A stretch of 64,000 bases of DNA, from positions 6,448,001-6,512,000 of the forward strand of contig NZ_RBKU01000001.1 in the NCBI RefSeq assembly GCF_003633615.1, in the 5' to 3' direction. The position numbers and the translations under genes are program-made. The notes under the pieces were generated by a model. It worked only from the letters and a program-made list of their open reading frames with translations. It was not told the DNA's origin and made no database searches. Shown in pieces: positions 17,178-26,443 of this stretch. Positions within the stretch are counted from its first letter, which is position 1. Every line of letters starts with the position of its first letter. This DNA is from Mucilaginibacter gracilis (GTDB taxonomy: Bacteria; Bacteroidota; Bacteroidia; Sphingobacteriales; Sphingobacteriaceae).

Positions 17178-17687
17178 TTACACTTTGTTTAAAACAGCCA
17201 TAATCTCTTCAAACTTGGGCACTTTAGCAAACGCCTTTACTAACTGCCCCGTTTTTGAGTAAATGGCTATATATGGAGTTGTGCTTACGTTATAAAAACG
17301 TAACAAGGTGTAGGTATTGCCCTCGGTGCCTACGGTAATGTTGGGATATTTTACTAAGCCAAAATCATTATAAAACACCTTTATCGCCCTTAGCTCGGCC
17401 CAGGTAGCCATCACTATTTGCACGTGGGCCAATGGTTTCAAATTCAATTTGGTTTCCTTTTTAAACTCTTCCTGCATTTCGTAGGTTAAACGCTGGCAGT
17501 GGCTGCAATCGGGCGCAAAGTAAATAATCATTACCGGCTTGCCCTTTTTTAAGTTGGCCTGTGTTACCCAGGTACTATCGCTACGTAACAACTTATACTT
17601 TGGCAGTGTATTTATTGCGGCAGGTTTTTGTGCGTATACATTTGCTATTCCGTAAAATAATAAAAACAAGCAAAGGAGTTTTTTCAT
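17178..17687 (-). CDS. Exported thioredoxin-like (TlpA/redoxin) protein
   Basis: 169 residues. A signal peptide spans about 1-20. The thioredoxin-fold active site is Cys61-Ser-His-Cys64 in YFAPDCSHCQRL, and a cis-proline-like TTPYIAIY lies near residue 140. Such proteins exchange disulfides in the periplasm. The partner is unknown. It lies 31 bases downstream of the oxidoreductase gene on the same strand. Confidence 0.85.
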   Translation of the reverse strand: MKKLLCLFLLFYGIANVYAQKPAAINTLPKYKLLRSDSTWVTQANLKKGKPVMIIYFAPDCSHCQRLTYEMQEEFKKETKLNLKPLAHVQIVMATWAELRAIKVFYNDFGLVKYPNITVGTEGNTYTLLRFYNVSTTPYIAIYSKTGQLVKAFAKVPKFEEIMAVLNKV

Positions 17688-17718
17688 GGGTGTTTAATAA
17701 TTATGCAATAATAACGGT

Positions 17719-18735
17719 TTAAGCTTCCAATAATTCCATTTGGGCCAAAATATTTGCTTCCGTTACCGGATATGGCACACCATTTACAATACTTTGATAC
17801 ACGGCTTCAAACAGTCCGGTATAATCACCTTTTACAGATGGCATTGCTTTTACGCTTTTTATACCGTTGGCATCAATGGTGGTTAATACACCTTCTGCAC
17901 CGGGCTCTTCCAGCCCATAGTTATCGTCTGTAGGTTTTATATTCTGGTCTAGCTGTAATTCCTGCACATCTACCCTATCTTTAATATAAGTGCCCTGGGT
18001 GCCGTGCAACACAAATGCCGGTAACGGCTGCGCGGTGAGCAGGCTTGATGCCGCCATTACGTTAAGGCCATCGGGATAGGTGAGCTGGAAGAAGAAATAA
18101 TCGTCTACCTCAGAGCCTTCGCGGTTAGCAGCCTTAAATTTATTAAAACTAACAGGCTTGCCAAACAAACTAATCAGTTGGTCTAATACATGCGGACCAA
18201 GATCGTAAACCAGGCCGTTGGCACCTGTACCTTTTGTTTCTTTAAAAGCTTTGGGGCTTAACGCTTGTTTATACCTGTCAAACCTAACGGTAACTTCTAT
18301 AAGTCTACCTAATTCACCGCTTTGGATAACTTGTTTTACAGACAGGAAATCGCTATCCCAGCGGCGGTTTTGGTAAATTAATACTTGTTTGTTTTGGGCG
18401 CGGCCCAAGTCAAACAATTCTTTAACCTCGGCATAGCTATCGGCTGCAGGTTTTTCTATTAGCACATGCTTGCCTGCTTTAAGGGCCTGGGTAGCTAAAC
18501 TATAATGGGTGTTATTGGGTGTGTTCACCACAATTAGTTCTATCTCTTCATCGGCCAACAACTCCTCAATGGTGTTATAACTAATAATATCCGGATAACG
18601 TTGTGCAGCGGTTTTACTACTGCGTTCGGTTACTGCTTTAAGTTTAAAACCAGGATGAGCATCCAAAAACGGAGCGTGAAATATACGGCCCGACATGCCG
18701 TAGCTCATAATACCTGTTACAATTGTAGATGACAT
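17719..18735 (-). CDS. Gfo/Idh/MocA family oxidoreductase
   Basis: NAD(P)-dependent oxidoreductase of the sugar-alcohol and inositol dehydrogenase superfamily. From the ATG at 18735 it has 338 residues. The Rossmann fold has the variant TGIMSYGMSGRIFHAPFL at 6-23, then VVNTPNNTHYSLA and the EKP motif (HVLIEKPAADSY). DLGPHVLDQLISLFG in the C-terminal domain carries the usual catalytic-face Asp and His. The substrate cannot be told from sequence. A TTG two codons upstream is possible but unneeded. Confidence 0.9.
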   Translation of the reverse strand: MSSTIVTGIMSYGMSGRIFHAPFLDAHPGFKLKAVTERSSKTAAQRYPDIISYNTIEELLADEEIELIVVNTPNNTHYSLATQALKAGKHVLIEKPAADSYAEVKELFDLGRAQNKQVLIYQNRRWDSDFLSVKQVIQSGELGRLIEVTVRFDRYKQALSPKAFKETKGTGANGLVYDLGPHVLDQLISLFGKPVSFNKFKAANREGSEVDDYFFFQLTYPDGLNVMAASSLLTAQPLPAFVLHGTQGTYIKDRVDVQELQLDQNIKPTDDNYGLEEPGAEGVLTTIDANGIKSVKAMPSVKGDYTGLFEAVYQSIVNGVPYPVTEANILAQMELLEA

Positions 18736-18953
18736 GCACAAGTATAGCGCAATACCTTTAAAAATGAAAATGCTAAATTATCATCGCTACAACGTGTGTT
18801 TACTGCCCACATAAACTATGGTTAGGTAATTGAAATGTAAATAGTAATGCCCTTAATCACCACAATGATGTGCTAAACTGCGTTATTTTTAATCATTATG
18901 ATAATTGTGGGTAACCTGTTATAAAACAAGGCTCAACAAAATTTGATAAAGCA

Positions 18954-18984
18954 TTTGACAGTAATAGATTTTCGTGTATCTTTG
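18954..18984 (+). promoter_or_regulatory. Promoter of rplM-rpsI-rpsB-tsf
   Basis: TTTG (18954-18957), a 19-base spacer, then TATCTTTG (18977-18984), a full match to the Bacteroidetes promoter pattern. A short hairpin, CCCG-AAAATA-CGGG (18989-19002), lies at the predicted 5' end of the transcript. Confidence 0.8.
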
Positions 18985-19038
18985 CAGTCCCGAAAATACG
19001 GGGTAATTAATAAGTATATACAATTTAAAATTAAGCAA

Positions 19039-19482
19039 GTGAATACGTTAAGTTACAAAACTGTCTCTGCCAACAAAAAGACCGTTAACAAAGAATGGGT
19101 TGTTGTTGACGCTCAAGGCGAGATTTTGGGGCGCTTGTCTTCTAAAATCGCTATGATTATTAGAGGAAAACACAAGCCAGGGTTCACCCCGAACGTAGAC
19201 TGCGGTGATAACGTTATCGTTATTAACGCAGACAAGGTAAAACTGACAGGCAACAAATTCGAAGAAAAAGAATATGTTCGCTATACTGGTTATCCAGGTG
19301 GTCAGCGTTTCATTTCTCCTAAGGAGTTAATGGCAAAGCATCCAGAACGCATTATTGAAAAAGCTGTTCGCGGTATGTTACCTAAAAATCGTTTGGGTAG
19401 AGCAATCTACGGAAACCTGCATGTTTATGCAAGCGCCACTCATCCACATGAGGCCCAATCACCAAAAACCATTAAACTTTAA
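19039..19482 (+). CDS. rplM: 50S ribosomal protein L13
   Basis: 147 residues from the GTG at 19039. The body is typical uL13: NKEWVVVDAQGEILGRLSSKIAMIIRGK, the GDNVIVINADKVKLTGNK block, YTGYPGG, and AVRGMLPKNRLGRA. I chose the GTG because the open frame further upstream (to 18943) runs through the promoter, and 147 residues is the normal Bacteroidetes length. First gene of a translation operon with S9, S2 and EF-Ts. Confidence 0.96.
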   Translation: MNTLSYKTVSANKKTVNKEWVVVDAQGEILGRLSSKIAMIIRGKHKPGFTPNVDCGDNVIVINADKVKLTGNKFEEKEYVRYTGYPGGQRFISPKELMAKHPERIIEKAVRGMLPKNRLGRAIYGNLHVYASATHPHEAQSPKTIKL

Positions 19483-19494
19483 TCCGAAAGAGAA

Positions 19495-19881
19495 ATGTCA
19501 ACTACAAACACTTCAGGAAGAAGAAAAACAGCAGTTGCCCGCATTTATTTAACTGAGGGTACCGGCCAGCTTATCGTTAACGGTAAGGATTACAAAGAGT
19601 ATTTCCCAACATTGCCATTGCAATACATCGCTACCCAATCGGTAGAAGTATCTGGTTCAACCGGAAAATTTGATGTTAAAGCTAACGTAGCAGGTGGTGG
19701 TGTTAAAGGACAGGCAGAAGCCGTTCGTTTAGCCATTGCTAAAGCTATTGTTGAACTTGATGCTGAAAAGAAACCAGCTTTAAGGGCTAAAGGTATTATG
19801 ACCCGCGATGACCGTATGGTTGAGCGTAAGAAACCAGGTCGTAAGAAAGCCCGTAAGAAATTCCAATTCAGTAAACGTTAA
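19495..19881 (+). CDS. rpsI: 30S ribosomal protein S9
   Basis: 128 residues, a normal length. It shows the uS9 N-terminus (SGRRKTAVARIYL), the central GGGVKGQAEAVRLAIAKA, and the basic C-terminal tail ending KKFQFSKR, which reaches the P-site tRNA in the ribosome. It lies 12 bases after rplM, the usual L13-S9 pairing. Confidence 0.97.
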   Translation: MSTTNTSGRRKTAVARIYLTEGTGQLIVNGKDYKEYFPTLPLQYIATQSVEVSGSTGKFDVKANVAGGGVKGQAEAVRLAIAKAIVELDAEKKPALRAKGIMTRDDRMVERKKPGRKKARKKFQFSKR

Positions 19882-19887
19882 TATTTT

Positions 19888-19894
19888 AAGGAGG
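19888..19894 (+). promoter_or_regulatory. Strong Shine-Dalgarno (AAGGAGG) before rpsB
   Basis: An almost full anti-16S complement 8 bases before the rpsB ATG, unusual for this phylum, where most starts lack such a site. Confidence 0.7.
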
Positions 19895-19902
19895 ACAACA
19901 CA

Positions 19903-20733
19903 ATGGCAAGAACAACATATCAGGATTTACTGGATGCAGGTGTACACTTTGGTCACCTTACCCGCAAATGGGATCCGAAAATGTCTCAGTACATTTTCAT
20001 GGAGCGTAATGGCATCCATATTATCGATTTAAATAAAACCTTAACTAAGGTTGAAGAAGCCGCCGCGGCTATAAAACAAATTGTAAAATCAGGCCGTAAG
20101 GTATTATTTGTAGCTACTAAAAAGCAAGCAAAAGATATTGTTGCCGATTATGCAAGAGGTGTAAACATGCCTTACGTAACCGAACGTTGGTTAGGTGGTA
20201 TGTTAACTAACTTTGCTACCGTTCGCAAGTCAATCAAAAAGATGTCAAACATCGATAAATTGACTAAAGACGGTACATACAGCAACCTTTCTAAAAAAGA
20301 AAGATTGATGATACAACGCGAGCGTATTAAGCTTGAAACTTTATTAGGTGGTATTGCTGATTTAAACCGTTTACCGGCAGCATTATTCCTGATCGACGTT
20401 AAGAAAGAGCATATTGCAGTTGCCGAGGCTATGAAATTAAACATTCCTACCTTTGCAATGGTTGATACCAACTCCGATCCGTCGAACATTGATTTCCCTA
20501 TCCCTGCAAATGACGATGCTACCAAATCAATTTCATTGATAGCAAGCATCATCATCAAAGCAATTGAAGAAGGTTTAGACGAACGCAAACGCGAAAAAGA
20601 AGACGAAGCTGAAAAAGAAGCAGCAACTGCTAAAGCAAAAGCCGACAGCCCTGCTGCCGAAAGCGGAGCTAAAGATGATGCTGGTAAAAGAACCAGAAAA
20701 GTATCGGCAGAAGCTGAGAAAACTGAAGAATAA
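19903..20733 (+). CDS. rpsB: 30S ribosomal protein S2
   Basis: 276 residues. It shows the uS2 features DLLDAGVHFGHLTRKWDPKM, VTERWLGGMLTNFATV, and LFLIDVKKEHIAVAEA followed by DTNSDP. The last 45 residues form a charged Lys/Glu/Ala tail that is longer than in E. coli (241 residues), as is common in Bacteroidetes. Start ATG with a strong Shine-Dalgarno. It is followed by a hairpin before tsf. Confidence 0.97.
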   Translation: MARTTYQDLLDAGVHFGHLTRKWDPKMSQYIFMERNGIHIIDLNKTLTKVEEAAAAIKQIVKSGRKVLFVATKKQAKDIVADYARGVNMPYVTERWLGGMLTNFATVRKSIKKMSNIDKLTKDGTYSNLSKKERLMIQRERIKLETLLGGIADLNRLPAALFLIDVKKEHIAVAEAMKLNIPTFAMVDTNSDPSNIDFPIPANDDATKSISLIASIIIKAIEEGLDERKREKEDEAEKEAATAKAKADSPAAESGAKDDAGKRTRKVSAEAEKTEE

Positions 20734-20739
20734 TTAAAT

Positions 20740-20806
20740 AAAACCGGAGTTCGGATACATTAATCGCGGATTCATATCTGGGATTGTATGCCGGAATCCG
20801 GTTTTT
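20740..20806 (+). terminator. Long stem-loop between rpsB and tsf (attenuator or terminator)
   Basis: AAACCGGAnTTCGG (20741-20754) can pair with CCGGAATCCGGTTT (20791-20804), followed by a short T run. The loop is long. As tsf follows within 40 bases, the structure may only partly terminate, setting the S2 to EF-Ts ratio. Confidence 0.5.
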
Positions 20807-20841
20807 GATTAAGTACATAACCTATTAAAAAGGAAAATAAA

Positions 20842-21693
20842 ATGTCTACATTACAAATTTCTGCAGCCGACGTAAACAAACTGCGCCAACAAACAGGTGC
20901 AGGTATGATGGATTGTAAAAAAGCTTTAACCGAAACTAACGGTGATTTTGAAGCTGCTATTGATTACCTGAGAAAAAAAGGTGCTAAGGTAGCAGCCAGC
21001 CGTCAGGACAGAGAATCAAACGAGGGTGTAGTAATTGCGCGTTCATCAGAAGATGGCAAACGCGGTGTTATTATCGAATTGAACTGCGAAACAGATTTCG
21101 TAGCTAAAAATGCCGAATTTATTGCTTTTGGTAACGCTATTGCTAACGAAGCTATACAAGGTACTCCATCTTCTATCGACGAATTATACAACCTTGAATT
21201 AGATACCGAAACAGGACGCGTTAAAATTGGCGAACTTATCATTGATAAAACAGGCAAAATTGGCGAAAAAATTGGTGTATCTAAATTTGAAACCGTTAGC
21301 GGCGAAAAAGTTATTGCTTACATACACGGTAACTTCCGTTTAGGTGTATTGGTAGCATTAAGTGCTGATGCTGATGGTGCTGATGAAGCCGGTAAAGATG
21401 TATCAATGCAAATTGCAGCCATGAATCCTATCGCTATTGATAAGGATGGTGTTGATGCTACTACTGTTGAACGCGAAATGGCAATTGCTGCCGACGTGAT
21501 TCGTGCAGAAGGCAAACCAGAAGCAATGGTTGAAAAAATTGCTGCCGGTAAACTAAACAAATTTTACAAAGACTCTACTTTATTAAACCAGGAGTTTGTA
21601 AAAGATTCGTCGAAAACAGTGGCCCAGTTTTTAAACGGGGTTCAAAAAGACCTCACGGTAACCGCATTTAAGCGAGTAGCTTTAGGAGCTTAA
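20842..21693 (+). CDS. tsf: Elongation factor Ts
   Basis: Guanine nucleotide exchange factor for EF-Tu. 283 residues. The N-terminal UBA-like domain has VNKLRQQTGAGMMDCKKALTE, and the exchange-core motif is ELNCETDFVAKN (about 76-87). The coiled and C-terminal subdomains follow. The last residues FKRVALGA are typical. Last gene of the rplM operon, with a clear terminator after it. Confidence 0.97.
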   Translation: MSTLQISAADVNKLRQQTGAGMMDCKKALTETNGDFEAAIDYLRKKGAKVAASRQDRESNEGVVIARSSEDGKRGVIIELNCETDFVAKNAEFIAFGNAIANEAIQGTPSSIDELYNLELDTETGRVKIGELIIDKTGKIGEKIGVSKFETVSGEKVIAYIHGNFRLGVLVALSADADGADEAGKDVSMQIAAMNPIAIDKDGVDATTVEREMAIAADVIRAEGKPEAMVEKIAAGKLNKFYKDSTLLNQEFVKDSSKTVAQFLNGVQKDLTVTAFKRVALGA

Positions 21694-21702
21694 TATATTT
21701 TA

Positions 21703-21734
21703 AAATCCTCGCCTAACCGGCGGGGATTTTTTTT
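21703..21734 (+). terminator. Terminator after tsf
   Basis: AATCCTCGCC (21704-21713) pairs with GGCGGGGATT (21719-21728, one G-U or mismatch), followed by eight T residues. This is a standard intrinsic terminator closing the operon. Confidence 0.85.
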
Positions 21735-21759
21735 GCCTTTATTTTTTTGTAACTGACAT

Positions 21760-22893
21760 ATGATAACCGCGTTGCATCACTTAAAATTGATTACTGATGG
21801 GGTAATAGCCCATGGGAAAGCTATTTTAATTGAAGCCGGAAAAATTACTGCCGTTATTGACGAAGGTAATATTCCGCCATACGCCAAACCGATTGATTTG
21901 AATGGAGCTTACCTTGCTCCCGGTTTGATTGATCTGCAAATTTACGGCAGCGGCACACCGCTTTTTTTTGGCGGCCAGCCATCGGCAGCAGCGTTAGCGC
22001 AAATGGAAACCTCGTTGCTTAACCAGGGTTGCACAGGCTTTTTTGCCACCATTGCTACCAATACCAACCAAATAGTTGAACAGGGCATACAAGCCGTACT
22101 GGCACATAACCCCAATAAACTGGGTAACTTACTGGGCTTGCATTTGGAGGGGCCGTATTTAAACTCCAAGCGCTGCGGTGCGCATCCCGAAAGCCTCATT
22201 AAAAAAGCTACCCTTGCCGAAGTTAAACGCTGGGTTGAAATGGCCGAAGGCGAAATAAAAATGATAACCCTGGCCCCCGAGTTGCAGGATGCCGAGGTAT
22301 TAAACTATCTGGATGAGCAGGGCATCATACTATCGTCTGGCCACAGCGATGCTACATACCAGCAGGCTAAAGCATTTATCAATCATCCCGTAAAGGCTAT
22401 TACACATTTGTACAATGCCATGCCGCCCATGCACCACCGGCTTCCGGGTATTATCCCGGCGGTTTTTGAGGAAAAGCCTTATACCAGCATTGTTGCCGAT
22501 GGCATTCATGTTGATTTTACCATGATAGCTTTAGCCAAACGCGAATTAGGGGATAAGCTTTTTTTAATAACCGATGCCGTTACCGAAAGTAAAACCGGCA
22601 CCTATCAGCATGTTTTAAAAGGCAACCATTACACCATGCCCAACGGAACGCTCTCCGGTTCAAACCTTACCATGCTTAAAGCCGTACAAAGCTGTGTTAA
22701 CCATGTGGGTATACCATTGGCCGAGGCCGTAAATATGGCCAGCCTATACCCTGCCCAACTGATAGGGCAAGCCCATCAACTGGGCAAAATTGAACAAAAC
22801 TATCAGGCGGACATGATTGTATTTAATACTGATTTTGAGGTGGAAAGCGTAATATTTAAGGGCGTGGTTCACAATTACAACATAAAATTTTAA
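21760..22893 (+). CDS. nagA: N-acetylglucosamine-6-phosphate deacetylase
   Basis: Amidohydrolase that deacetylates GlcNAc-6-phosphate in amino-sugar recycling. 377 residues: GAYLAPGLIDLQIYGS at the barrel start, the metal ligand Glu in GLHLEGPYLN, the HSDATYQQ and HLYNAMPPMHHR motifs with substrate and metal histidines, and the catalytic Asp in LITDAVTES. Start ATG just after the tsf terminator. It is not next to nagB here, so it appears to be a lone gene. Confidence 0.93.
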   Translation: MITALHHLKLITDGVIAHGKAILIEAGKITAVIDEGNIPPYAKPIDLNGAYLAPGLIDLQIYGSGTPLFFGGQPSAAALAQMETSLLNQGCTGFFATIATNTNQIVEQGIQAVLAHNPNKLGNLLGLHLEGPYLNSKRCGAHPESLIKKATLAEVKRWVEMAEGEIKMITLAPELQDAEVLNYLDEQGIILSSGHSDATYQQAKAFINHPVKAITHLYNAMPPMHHRLPGIIPAVFEEKPYTSIVADGIHVDFTMIALAKRELGDKLFLITDAVTESKTGTYQHVLKGNHYTMPNGTLSGSNLTMLKAVQSCVNHVGIPLAEAVNMASLYPAQLIGQAHQLGKIEQNYQADMIVFNTDFEVESVIFKGVVHNYNIKF

Positions 22894-22918
22894 CACTAAG
22901 TATATTTCAATAATTTTG
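22890..22918 (+). promoter_or_regulatory. Promoter candidate for pyrH
   Basis: TTA (22890-22892), an 18-base spacer, then TAATTTTG (22911-22918), 17 bases before the pyrH start. The upstream element overlaps the nagA stop. Confidence 0.5.
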
Positions 22919-22935
22919 TCAAACTCCTCACATCA

Positions 22936-23640
22936 ATGAAATACAAAAGAATCCTCTTAAAACTTAGCGGCGAATCGCTGATGGGCGAAAAACAGTACGG
23001 TATTGATAATGCCCGCGTACTGCAATATGCACACGAGATTAAACCTGTTTTTGACGCCGGCATTGAAATTGCAATTGTTGTGGGTGGTGGAAACATCTTT
23101 AGGGGTTTAAGCGCCGAAAAATCGGGCATGGAGCGAGCTCAGGCCGATTATATGGGCATGTTGGCCACAGTTATTAACTGCATGGCCCTGCAAAACGCTT
23201 TAGAAACCATTGGTGCCCCAACCCGCCTGCAATCGGCTATAAAAATGGAGCAGATATGCGAGCCTTACATCCGCCGCCGCGCTATGCACCACCTTGAAGT
23301 TGGCCGCATTGTAATATTTGGTGCCGGTACCGGTAACCCTTACTTTACTACCGACACGGCTGCATCACTACGTGCCATTGAAATGAAAGCCGATGTGGTT
23401 TTAAAAGGTACACGCGTTGATGGCATTTATACCGCCGACCCTGAGAAAGACCCTACTGCAAAAAGATTTGAAGAGATAACTTTTGACGAGGTTTATGATA
23501 AGGGCCTTAACGTAATGGACATGACGGCCATTACCCTTTGCCGCGAAAACAAACTCCCCATTATTGTATTTGATATGAACCGCCCGGGCAACTTTATGAA
23601 AATTGCACAAGGCGAATCGATAGGTACTTTGGTTAAATAA
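22936..23640 (+). CDS. pyrH: Uridylate kinase
   Basis: Converts UMP to UDP in pyrimidine nucleotide synthesis. 234 residues of the amino-acid-kinase fold: [15 protein letters not shown] at the N-terminus, [10 protein letters not shown] (about 53-62), the [13 protein letters not shown] phosphate-binding segment, and [17 protein letters not shown]. The length is normal. As in many bacteria it lies just upstream of frr, though here frr has its own promoter. Confidence 0.96.
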   Translation: MKYKRILLKLSGESLMGEKQYGIDNARVLQYAHEIKPVFDAGIEIAIVVGGGNIFRGLSAEKSGMERAQADYMGMLATVINCMALQNALETIGAPTRLQSAIKMEQICEPYIRRRAMHHLEVGRIVIFGAGTGNPYFTTDTAASLRAIEMKADVVLKGTRVDGIYTADPEKDPTAKRFEEITFDEVYDKGLNVMDMTAITLCRENKLPIIVFDMNRPGNFMKIAQGESIGTLVK

Positions 23641-23721
23641 CAAACACGTAAAACTTAAAACCAAAAGCAAAACCGGGTTTTAATAACAGGCACAAAATTT
23701 GCTTAATTGAGCTTGACCCTG

Positions 23722-23750
23722 TTAGTAAATGATAGATTTTGCTATTTTTG
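23722..23750 (+). promoter_or_regulatory. Promoter of frr
   Basis: TTA (23722-23724), an 18-base spacer, then TATTTTTG (23743-23750), 17 bases before the frr ATG. Confidence 0.6.
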
Positions 23751-23767
23751 GGCAAAAATAAAATTAG

Positions 23768-24331
23768 ATGAGCGAACTCATTAAAAAACAACTCACTGAT
23801 GCTAAAGCTTTGATGGAAAAAGCCATTGAGCATACCGATAGTGAATTTTTAAAAATCCGTGCCGGTAAGGCTTCACCCGCCATGTTGGATGGTGTTATGG
23901 TTGAATACTACGGTTCACCAACAATAATAACTTCTGTTGCCAGTATTAATAGTCCGGATGCACGTTCACTTGTTGTGCAGCCCTGGGAAAAAAACATGCT
24001 TGGCCCCATTGAAAGAGCCATAATGGAAGCCAACCTTGGCTTTAACCCGCAAAACGACGGTATTGTTATACGTATAAATGTACCGCCGTTAACCGAAGAG
24101 CGTCGCCGCGATTTGGTTAAACGTGTAAAGGCTGAAGCCGAAACCGGGAAGATAACGTTACGCAACATACGTAAAGATGCCAACGAAAAAATTAAAAAGC
24201 TGAAAGAAGAAAGTGTTTCGGAAGATGAGATTAAGGTTGGTGAGGGCGAAGTACAGAAACTGGTTGATGCCTATATCATCAAAATTGACCAGCTAACGGT
24301 GGTGAAAGAAAAAGATATCATGACAGTTTAA
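23768..24331 (+). CDS. frr: Ribosome recycling factor
   Basis: Splits post-termination ribosomes with EF-G. 187 residues, the normal length. It shows IRAGKASPAMLDGVMVEYYGSPT, LVVQPWEKNMLGPIERAI, and the helical hairpin RVKAEAETGKITLRNIRKDANEKIKKL. A terminator follows. Confidence 0.97.
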   Translation: MSELIKKQLTDAKALMEKAIEHTDSEFLKIRAGKASPAMLDGVMVEYYGSPTIITSVASINSPDARSLVVQPWEKNMLGPIERAIMEANLGFNPQNDGIVIRINVPPLTEERRRDLVKRVKAEAETGKITLRNIRKDANEKIKKLKEESVSEDEIKVGEGEVQKLVDAYIIKIDQLTVVKEKDIMTV

Positions 24332-24354
24332 AAGCAAACTGAATGTCAAATTAT

Positions 24355-24387
24355 AAGGGAATGAGCTTTTTAGCCATTCCCTTTTTT
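24355..24387 (+). terminator. Terminator after frr
   Basis: AAGGGAATG-A-GC pairs with GC-CATTCCCTT around a small T-rich loop, followed by a T run. Confidence 0.8.
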
Positions 24388-24403
24388 ATTTTTGCACCAT
24401 CGC

Positions 24404-26158
24404 ATGAAAGTATTACTTAGCTATTTAAAAAATTACAGGGGCATAGTGTTTTTGGCCCTAATTCTTGCCGCTGTAAACCAGGGGTTTTCGTTAATGGACC
24501 CGTATATATCGGGCCGCATTTTTGATACCGTTATTGGCAAACACGCCAATCTATCATATCATGATTATGTTATTAGTGCCTTAACGCTTGTTGGCCTTGC
24601 AGTTGGTGCGGCAATGGTATCGCGTATAGCAAAAAACCTTCAGGATTATTATACCAATATTATTGTTTTAAAGGTAGGTGCAAAAATGTATGCCGATGGT
24701 TTACAGCACTCGCTTAAATTACCGTACCAGGTTTTTGAAGATCAGCGCAGCGGCGAAACCCTGGGCATCTTACAAAAGGTAAGGTTAGATTGCGAAAAGT
24801 TTATTACCTCCTTTATCAGCGTGCTTTTTGTAAGCATCATTGGTATGGTTTTCGTAATTGTTTACTCGGCAAGTGTAAGTTACAAGGTAACACTGGTTTA
24901 CTTTGCTGCCATACCAATCATCACTTTTGTGAGCATAGTTTTGAGCCGTAAAATTAAAGTTATCCAACGTAAAATTGTTGGCGAAACAACGGCACTGGCA
25001 GGCTCAACTACCGAATCGTTACGTAACATTGAGCTGATAAAAAGCCTTGGCCTTGCCACGCAGGAGATTGACCGCCTAAATAAAACCACTTACAAAATTT
25101 TGGGCCTTGAGTTAGAGAAGGTAAAATTTGTACGCAGCATGAGCTTCGTACAGGGCACAACCGTAAATTTTGTGCGCAGCTCCATGATTGTTGTATTGCT
25201 GATACTGATATTCCATAACGATATTACCACCGGGCAATATTTAAGCTTTTTGTTTTATTCGTTCTTTTTATTTAACCCTTTGCAGGAGTTAGGTAACGTA
25301 ATACTGTCATGGCGCGAAGCCGAGGTATCATTAGGTAATTTTAAACACATCCTATCAACGCCTATTGATGTTAAACCCGAAAACCCTGTACTGGTTGATA
25401 GGATAAGAGCCTTAACTTTTGATACCGTAAGTTTTAAACACTTATCGGGCACGCAAAACGCGCTAACAGATATCAACTTCAAGGTAGCAAACGGCGAAAC
25501 TATTGCCTTTGTTGGCCCATCGGGCTCGGGTAAAACTACTTTGGTTAAATTACTTGTGGGCCTGTATCAACCCTATGAAGGCGAAATTTTATATAACGAT
25601 ATTACCAGTAACAGTATAGATTTAGATCAGCTTCGCGAAAAGATAGGTTTTGTTACGCAGGATACGCAGTTATTTTCGGGCACCATACGCGAAAACCTTT
25701 TGTTTGTTCGCCCCGGAGCTACTGATGAAGAGTGTTTGGATGTGTTGCGTAAAGCAGCTTGTAATACTTTAATGGCACGTGCCAACAACGGCCTGGATAC
25801 CGTGATTGGCGAAGGCGGTGTAAAAGTTTCGGGTGGCGAAAAACAACGTTTGTCTATTGCCCGCGCGTTGTTGCGCAAGCCGGATATTATGGTGTTTGAT
25901 GAAGCTACGTCGTCGCTTGACTCGATCACCGAGGAAGAAATTACCGAAACTATACGTTCCGTATCGGATTTAGGCGGACAGATAACAATATTGATAGCTC
26001 ACCGCTTATCAACTATTATGCACGCCGACAGGATTTACGTTTTGGAACGTGGTAACATAATAGAATCTGGCAAGCATTTTGATTTGATAGAGCAGAAAGG
26101 TTTATACTATGCCATGTGGCGCCAGCAAATTGGCGAAAAAAAACACAGTGTAATTTAA
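24404..26158 (+). CDS. ABC transporter, fused permease and ATPase (exporter type)
   Basis: 584 residues from the ATG at 24404. The N-terminal transmembrane domain (about 10-300) has six helices. The nucleotide-binding domain has Walker A GPSGSGKTT, the Q-loop FVTQDTQ, the signature VSGGEKQR, Walker B IMVFDEATSSLD and the H-loop AHRLST. This is a homodimer-forming half-exporter; the substrate is unknown. A TTG at 24392 gives four extra residues but lies in the terminator tail of frr. Confidence 0.93.
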   Translation: MKVLLSYLKNYRGIVFLALILAAVNQGFSLMDPYISGRIFDTVIGKHANLSYHDYVISALTLVGLAVGAAMVSRIAKNLQDYYTNIIVLKVGAKMYADGLQHSLKLPYQVFEDQRSGETLGILQKVRLDCEKFITSFISVLFVSIIGMVFVIVYSASVSYKVTLVYFAAIPIITFVSIVLSRKIKVIQRKIVGETTALAGSTTESLRNIELIKSLGLATQEIDRLNKTTYKILGLELEKVKFVRSMSFVQGTTVNFVRSSMIVVLLILIFHNDITTGQYLSFLFYSFFLFNPLQELGNVILSWREAEVSLGNFKHILSTPIDVKPENPVLVDRIRALTFDTVSFKHLSGTQNALTDINFKVANGETIAFVGPSGSGKTTLVKLLVGLYQPYEGEILYNDITSNSIDLDQLREKIGFVTQDTQLFSGTIRENLLFVRPGATDEECLDVLRKAACNTLMARANNGLDTVIGEGGVKVSGGEKQRLSIARALLRKPDIMVFDEATSSLDSITEEEITETIRSVSDLGGQITILIAHRLSTIMHADRIYVLERGNIIESGKHFDLIEQKGLYYAMWRQQIGEKKHSVI

Positions 26159-26233
26159 TATTGCAACACTAAACTAATTGCTGTTTACGTTGTTTAACAA
26201 ACACAACAATTTTCAACTCGTAAACCAATCCAT

Positions 26234-26443
26234 ATGCATTTCATCAGTGAAGTAATAAGCGGCGCCTTCGGGCTGGTATTCTTTATCGCCTGGGTTTTAC
26301 TGGTGCTTTACGCGCTGATGTCTATTTTGCGTAGTTCCATGAACCAAAATACCAAACTATTGTGGATCATTATCATCCTCATTGTACCGGTTTTGGGCTC
26401 GTTACTCTACATTTTTTGGGGCCGAAACCAAAGCTTCCTGTAA
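26234..26443 (+). CDS. PLD nuclease N-terminal-like membrane protein (PLDc_N)
   Basis: 69 residues with two membrane helices (about 7-30 and 41-62) and the family pattern NQNTKLLWIIIILIVPVLGSLLYIFWGR. This matches the short PLDc_N domain found alone or in front of cardiolipin synthases. The 3' end overlaps the convergent MFS gene by 42 bases. Function unknown; a membrane role is likely. Confidence 0.8.
   Translation: MHFISEVISGAFGLVFFIAWVLLVLYALMSILRSSMNQNTKLLWIIIILIVPVLGSLLYIFWGRNQSFL

Noticed and set aside
18943-19038. N-terminal extension of rplM
   Set aside because: It runs through a full-consensus promoter and would give an abnormally long L13.
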